This document shows positions 60,192-64,000 of a stretch of 64,000 nucleotides of DNA, one piece after another (the stretch's first letter is position 1; each line of letters begins with the position of its first letter). Below the pieces are notes generated by a model. The model saw nothing but the letters and a program-made list of their open reading frames with translations, was not told where the DNA came from and made no database searches. The translations under genes were made by a program, and so were the position numbers. The DNA comes from Diadema setosum (taxonomy: Eukaryota > Echinodermata > Echinoidea > Diadematoida > Diadematidae), in NCBI RefSeq assembly GCF_964275005.1, contig NC_092689.1:11455479-11519478 (forward strand), written 5' to 3'.

Positions 60192-60902
60192 CTACGGGCC
60201 TCCGACGTCCGTCCTGATGAGCAGTCCGTTGTCACCGAATTCGACGTGGTTCTGCATGATTGCGTGCGGTGCACTCAGGAGCATCCCTGGGGTCATGGCC
60301 GGGGTGTTTCCGTTGCCCTGGAGAGGTGGGTTGACCGGCATTGAGCACATGAAGTACATGGGCTCGTCGCAACGTCGTACGAACCACTGTCCCATGCGGT
60401 TCATGCCGGCGCAGTAGGAGTGCTGCTGGTCCAAAAGCTGCAGGTTAGGTTCACCAGGCGCCCAGTTGACGTACGTCAACGGTTGTTGCGTCGTGCTGTA
60501 TCCAGCCGGCCACTTCCAGCCCTCGTACCTCTCCAGTTGCTGGTTCCAGTAGTTACGCAAGCCAGTCCAGAACGGAATGTCAATAGCGTTTGGCGTTGAC
60601 GACAAGCTCTTGAGGTGGGAGATGACGGCGTTTGATGACGGCAAGTCTGGGATCGTCATGACGCCGCCGAGGACGGCGACGCCGCAAGGAGCATTCTGTT
60701 CGCACATGAGCTCGGCATCGGACCATTTCATGGCCCTCGGAATCATTTTGAAACATTGCTGACCGAGCAGGAACCATCCTCCTTTACATTTTGCCGAGTA
60801 TGGTGTGTTGGGTGCGTTAGGTGCGTTGGGTGCGTTGGGTACGTTGGGGGCCTGACTGTGACACAGAGCAGGTAAAACCAGCAAAAACGCCAACAACTTC
60901 AT
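60192..60902 (-). CDS. Intronless CTLD protein with N-terminal Pro-Asn-Ala repeat (gene D)
   Basis: The complete 236-residue frame has an in-frame upstream TGA 27-29 bases before the ATG. Residues 1-17 are a signal peptide (MKLLAFLLVLPALCHSQ). Residues 19-34 hold the repeat PNVPNAPNAPNAPNTP. The CTLD spans 39-188 with cysteines 39, 50, 67, 73, 164, 178 and 186. It contains FWTGLRNYW and NWAPGEPN; EPN (151-153) is the mannose-type calcium-ligand triplet, but WND is replaced by WFVRRC, so full calcium/sugar binding is doubtful. The tail after 188 is Pro/Asn/Met-rich and ends NGLLIRTDVGGP. There are no N-glycosylation sequons. The proline repeat sits before the lectin domain, not after it as in SM50/PM27-like proteins. 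It is a spicule-matrix-type or related secreted C-lectin, possibly the orthologue of a described urchin 'C-lectin' biomineral protein; I cannot confirm which. GC-rich codons match genes C and E. Confidence 0.85.
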   Translation of the reverse strand: MKLLAFLLVLPALCHSQAPNVPNAPNAPNAPNTPYSAKCKGGWFLLGQQCFKMIPRAMKWSDAELMCEQNAPCGVAVLGGVMTIPDLPSSNAVISHLKSLSSTPNAIDIPFWTGLRNYWNQQLERYEGWKWPAGYSTTQQPLTYVNWAPGEPNLQLLDQQHSYCAGMNRMGQWFVRRCDEPMYFMCSMPVNPPLQGNGNTPAMTPGMLLSAPHAIMQNHVEFGDNGLLIRTDVGGP

Positions 60903-60931
60903 GACTGTTTTTCGTGCCGATAACTTTCAGC
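60903..60931 (-). promoter_or_regulatory. 5' leader block shared with gene B
   Basis: GCTGAAAGTTATCG begins 29 bases before the ATG, identical in position and at 13 of 14 bases to the leader of gene B at 10979-11007. Confidence 0.55.
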
Positions 60932-61103
60932 TTGGCACAATACCGTGGGTCTGAACACGCCGAAAGTTTGGGAGACAGTCTCTTCAACGTGTGTTATCTA
61001 TCCGAGCCACCCAGCTATGAATGGTCATAGCGTAAGTAGCGAAAGGGCGATGAATTTTGCACACGACCCCCAAAGCAAGTGATCCGCCCAACGAGCGAAA
61101 TAT

Positions 61104-61110
61104 GGGCGTG
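61104..61110 (-). promoter_or_regulatory. CACGCCC box upstream of gene D
   Basis: Plus-strand GGGCGTG reads CACGCCC toward gene D, about 200 bases before its ATG. The same heptamer lies about 145 and 240 bases before the ATGs of genes B and E. It resembles zinc-finger (EGR/KLF-type) sites; a role is speculative. Confidence 0.3.
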
Positions 61111-61949
61111 GATATCCAAATGGGGGAAGTGCGCATTGAGTGACTAAACCTTGATGAAAGCGCGCATACGGAAACGAACCACGAGACAGGGGATAATCAA
61201 GACTGTGCAGCGTTCGTATGACAACAAATACGTAAATCCTCTAAGTTTTAATGAGAAAAAAAAAACAAGAAGAAACTAAATCAAGACAATATTATGTGTT
61301 AGGTCACGAAATCTGACCCCCTTTATTAAGAGAGCAAAAAACAAACAAACACATGGATATCACCTCAAATCATCACCAACATAAGCGAAAAAAAAAGTTA
61401 TTCGAAGGCCTGAACACACTCAGTCGATGAATAAGCAATAATCATAGACATTATTGTATACTAGTATAAAAGAAATTATATTCACTCGTGTAATGAATAG
61501 ATGAATTAGTCATCTCTGTGTTCGCTCTTTTGGTGATCACGAAACATAGGAAAAAATATGAAAAATATTTGTCGCCATTGTGCCTTAAGCAGCGTCTTCA
61601 TGTTTCTGCTTTAATTATTCAAATTTATGCACACATAAATCATTATTCTCTGTGATAGTTAATTGCAGCTTTACCTCTCAAAGGTGATCAAGTCAGAGTG
61701 TGTAAGAGAGAAAACATTTGCGACTCCTAATAGCACGCAGATATTTTCAGAAGGCTGAGTCAGTTTACCAGGCTTCTTGTTCACAATGCTTGCACATGTA
61801 TTACATGGCGTCCATCCGAAATCTTTGTTTACGCAATAATTAATCATAGCCAAGTGTTTGCCAAGCACTGCAGTGAATGCTGCGGTTCAATGACTGATGG
61901 CTCAGAAACATATTAACATGTACGGCAGTGAGAGGGATAGCGATGCGTC

Positions 61950-62006
<57 letters not shown>

Positions 62007-64000
62007 ATAATATGTATGTATATTATTGCGCCCTTGGTTCAGGTGATAGAAAATTACTCCACTGACTCACTAATTAATGTGAAGCCGGGAGCATTCTTCA
62101 GGATTACGGGGAAACCAGCCATTTCCACACGTCTTTCATGAATGTCACACTCTCAACTTCAAATGAAGTGATGAACCAATGGCATACGCAATAATATACA
62201 TTAAAGTGGCGTAATGTGCGTTTATGAACGAATGTCAGGCTACGGCTTCTTGCGGAGACAGTGTCCAAAACCACTCAAACATTAACACAGACTTATGAAT
62301 CTATACATCAACCAGAAGGCTAGATTTTGACTTAATGCGTCAAGGGTTATGCGAACGAACTTCTGCATCCATCTTGGCACGCTGGTTTGGGGAATAGACC
62401 CGAATCTGTCGGGAGGTTCCTTTTGCTAGTCATTTTGGGGGATATATTCTTGTGGGGTTCCAGTGCGGTTACTTCCTGCCGCTTTAATTGAATTTCCCCC
62501 AGACTGAGGTAAACGGAACAATGACTCAGGCTTTCAGGGTTAAGAAATGGATTTAAGAATAGCAACGACATATAAATAGTTTTTATCATTTTCCCCCCTC
62601 TCCTCAAGAAGAGGCAAGGGAAGGTGCGCCGGCGGCATTTGCGATCCAATCTCCCCCGCATCGTCCCGCGTACGCGAACTAGGGTGTGCCCATAATTAGC
62701 TCGTTCACCAGTGAGCAGACTACGCAATCTTTCGCTTTGGATTGACGTTCTTAACCGGGATATTGGGGTACAGATTTTAAAACTGACACCCATTTTAAAG
62801 GTAGTAGTCCTCTGTTTAAAGCTTTCACTCATATTTACGGTGGTAAACAACAGGTTTGTTTTGTTTCGTTTTTCAAATTTTATACCAGAATTGAATACTT
62901 TTTAGCATCCATCATTTTAGAAAATGGAAGCCAATCAGAAAGACCAATCGATGATGCGTGTTCTTGCATTTTGATTTCTGTTTTGTTTGTTTTTTTTTTC
63001 ACTTACTTAATTCAAGTTGTTCCTTCTGGAGAAGTGATAGTGTTTTCATAAATGAGACATGGAATTCGTGAAACATTAGATTTCATTGTGTTGCTTGATA
63101 TCTATCATGATTGTATATATGGCCATTTTTGAAGGTGAGAATCTCTACTTGATAAATTTTGCCGAGTTTAGTAGAACAAGGCTATACCCGTGATTACTTT
63201 ATCCTTGAAAGTTTAGCCAGTTAATTCTCCCTGTACTTCTCCATTAAATGACAAGCCAGGGGTACTCAAGGTACATGGGAGGGATTGGTCACGTAAAACT
63301 TTGGCCAGGTCATATACGGCAAGACTTACAAAGCAAAACACAAATTGACTTTTAAATCCTCTCATTTCGAGAAAAGAAAAAAGTCTACCTGTATAGGTGC
63401 AACTGTACATGTACTATACTATATTTGTAAAGTTTGCATTTGTCTCATCTTCTTGTACAAATCGATTATGCTACTTTGCAATTATTTTGCTTTATTTGAA
63501 TATGGAAAAATAGATTAGATGAAATAAATGAAATTACTTAGACATATGAATTTTGAGAAATGACAGACCTCAACTATTAGAATAACGGCTGGATTTATAA
63601 ATGAATAGTCAAATAACTACAGTATAATGACCTTAATTATCAAGTTAAAGGAATGATAGTGGATATGAGAATTGGGCTTTTACTTTTTGCGAGATACCAA
63701 GAAAACACTTATGAAATAGTACAGAGCATGCCATTAAGTTAAGCATACATTAAGTGGAATTCAAAGTTTATTTGATGAAAATCGGGTTTGCAATGACTGA
63801 AACATCAAAAAAAAAAAACCAAAGTAAAACAAAGCAATCGTAATAAAAGGTGGGTCCCACACTTTATTGGAATCGCTCTGTTTTGGATATCTCAGCCATT
63901 TCAAAGCCAATTTTCATCAAATAAACGTTGAATTCCTCATGGAATTAAATACTTTTTCATAATTTATAAGAGGTTTCTCATTATCTCACCAAGAAATGTT
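61111..64000. other. Non-coding right end of the window
   Basis: Upstream flank of gene D. An (AT)n tract lies at 61954-62001; otherwise it is AT-rich without supported genes. The 167-codon minus frame at 62347-62850 has no domain signature and is not accepted. Confidence 0.6.
61954..62001. repeat. (AT)n microsatellite
   Basis: Pure AT dinucleotide tract. Confidence 0.97.

Noticed and set aside
62347-62850. 167-codon minus-strand frame
   Set aside because: No recognisable domain or splice context and mixed low-information composition; treated as chance.

Overview
The window reads as animal nuclear DNA from a sea urchin (euechinoid). It is AT-rich, mostly non-coding, full of short foldback transposons and microsatellites, and sparsely seeded with secreted, single-domain C-type-lectin (CTLD) proteins of the skeletal 'spicule matrix' type. 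Two of these are recognisable members of the SM30 family. No bacterial, viral or housekeeping genes were seen.

Gene layout: (A) 1-388, minus strand, second exon of an SM30 paralogue running off the left edge. (B) 10978-6559, minus strand, a two-exon SM30-type gene with a 3.8 kb intron after the signal-peptide exon; its protein ends just after the lectin domain. (E) 26449-27324, plus strand, intronless CTLD protein with a basic Gly/Pro-rich tail. (C) 38505-41441, plus strand, CTLD protein split by a 2.4 kb intron inside the lectin domain; no AG acceptor is visible in the usable interval. (D) 60902-60192, minus strand, intronless CTLD protein with an N-terminal Pro-Asn-Ala repeat. All five have, or are expected to have, a signal peptide followed by a CTLD. 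By analogy with characterised sea urchin family members, they are probably secreted by skeletogenic cells and occluded in calcite of spicules, spines or test. Genes B and D share a 13/14-base block at exactly the same distance from the start codon, and genes B and E share promoter-proximal words.

Mobile DNA: the largest object is a 6.0 kb foldback element (15023-21028) between genes B and E. Inverted terminal arrays of a short minisatellite flank inverted arrays of a roughly 330-360 bp satellite carrying poly(C)/poly(G) hairpins, and the whole is bounded by a perfect 5-bp duplication. It resembles the TU foldback transposons described from sea urchins. Three smaller elements are nested in it: one with TA duplications and two with TTAA duplications, each flanked by interrupted repeat sequence that shows the original join. 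Related or similar TTAA elements recur at 32.9, 49.6 and 51.6 kb. A degraded non-LTR retrotransposon lies at 33.3-34.3 kb. Other palindromic elements lie at 4.1, 13.8, 28.5, 29.4, 35.3, 42.0 and 45.6 kb, and a GC-rich composite lies in the intron of gene C.

The remaining intervals (389-6558, the intron of B, 11.1-15.0, 21.0-26.2, 27.3-38.5, 41.4-60.2 and 60.9-64.0 kb) contain no coding sequence I can defend. Most long open frames there are microsatellite translations or chance ORFs.
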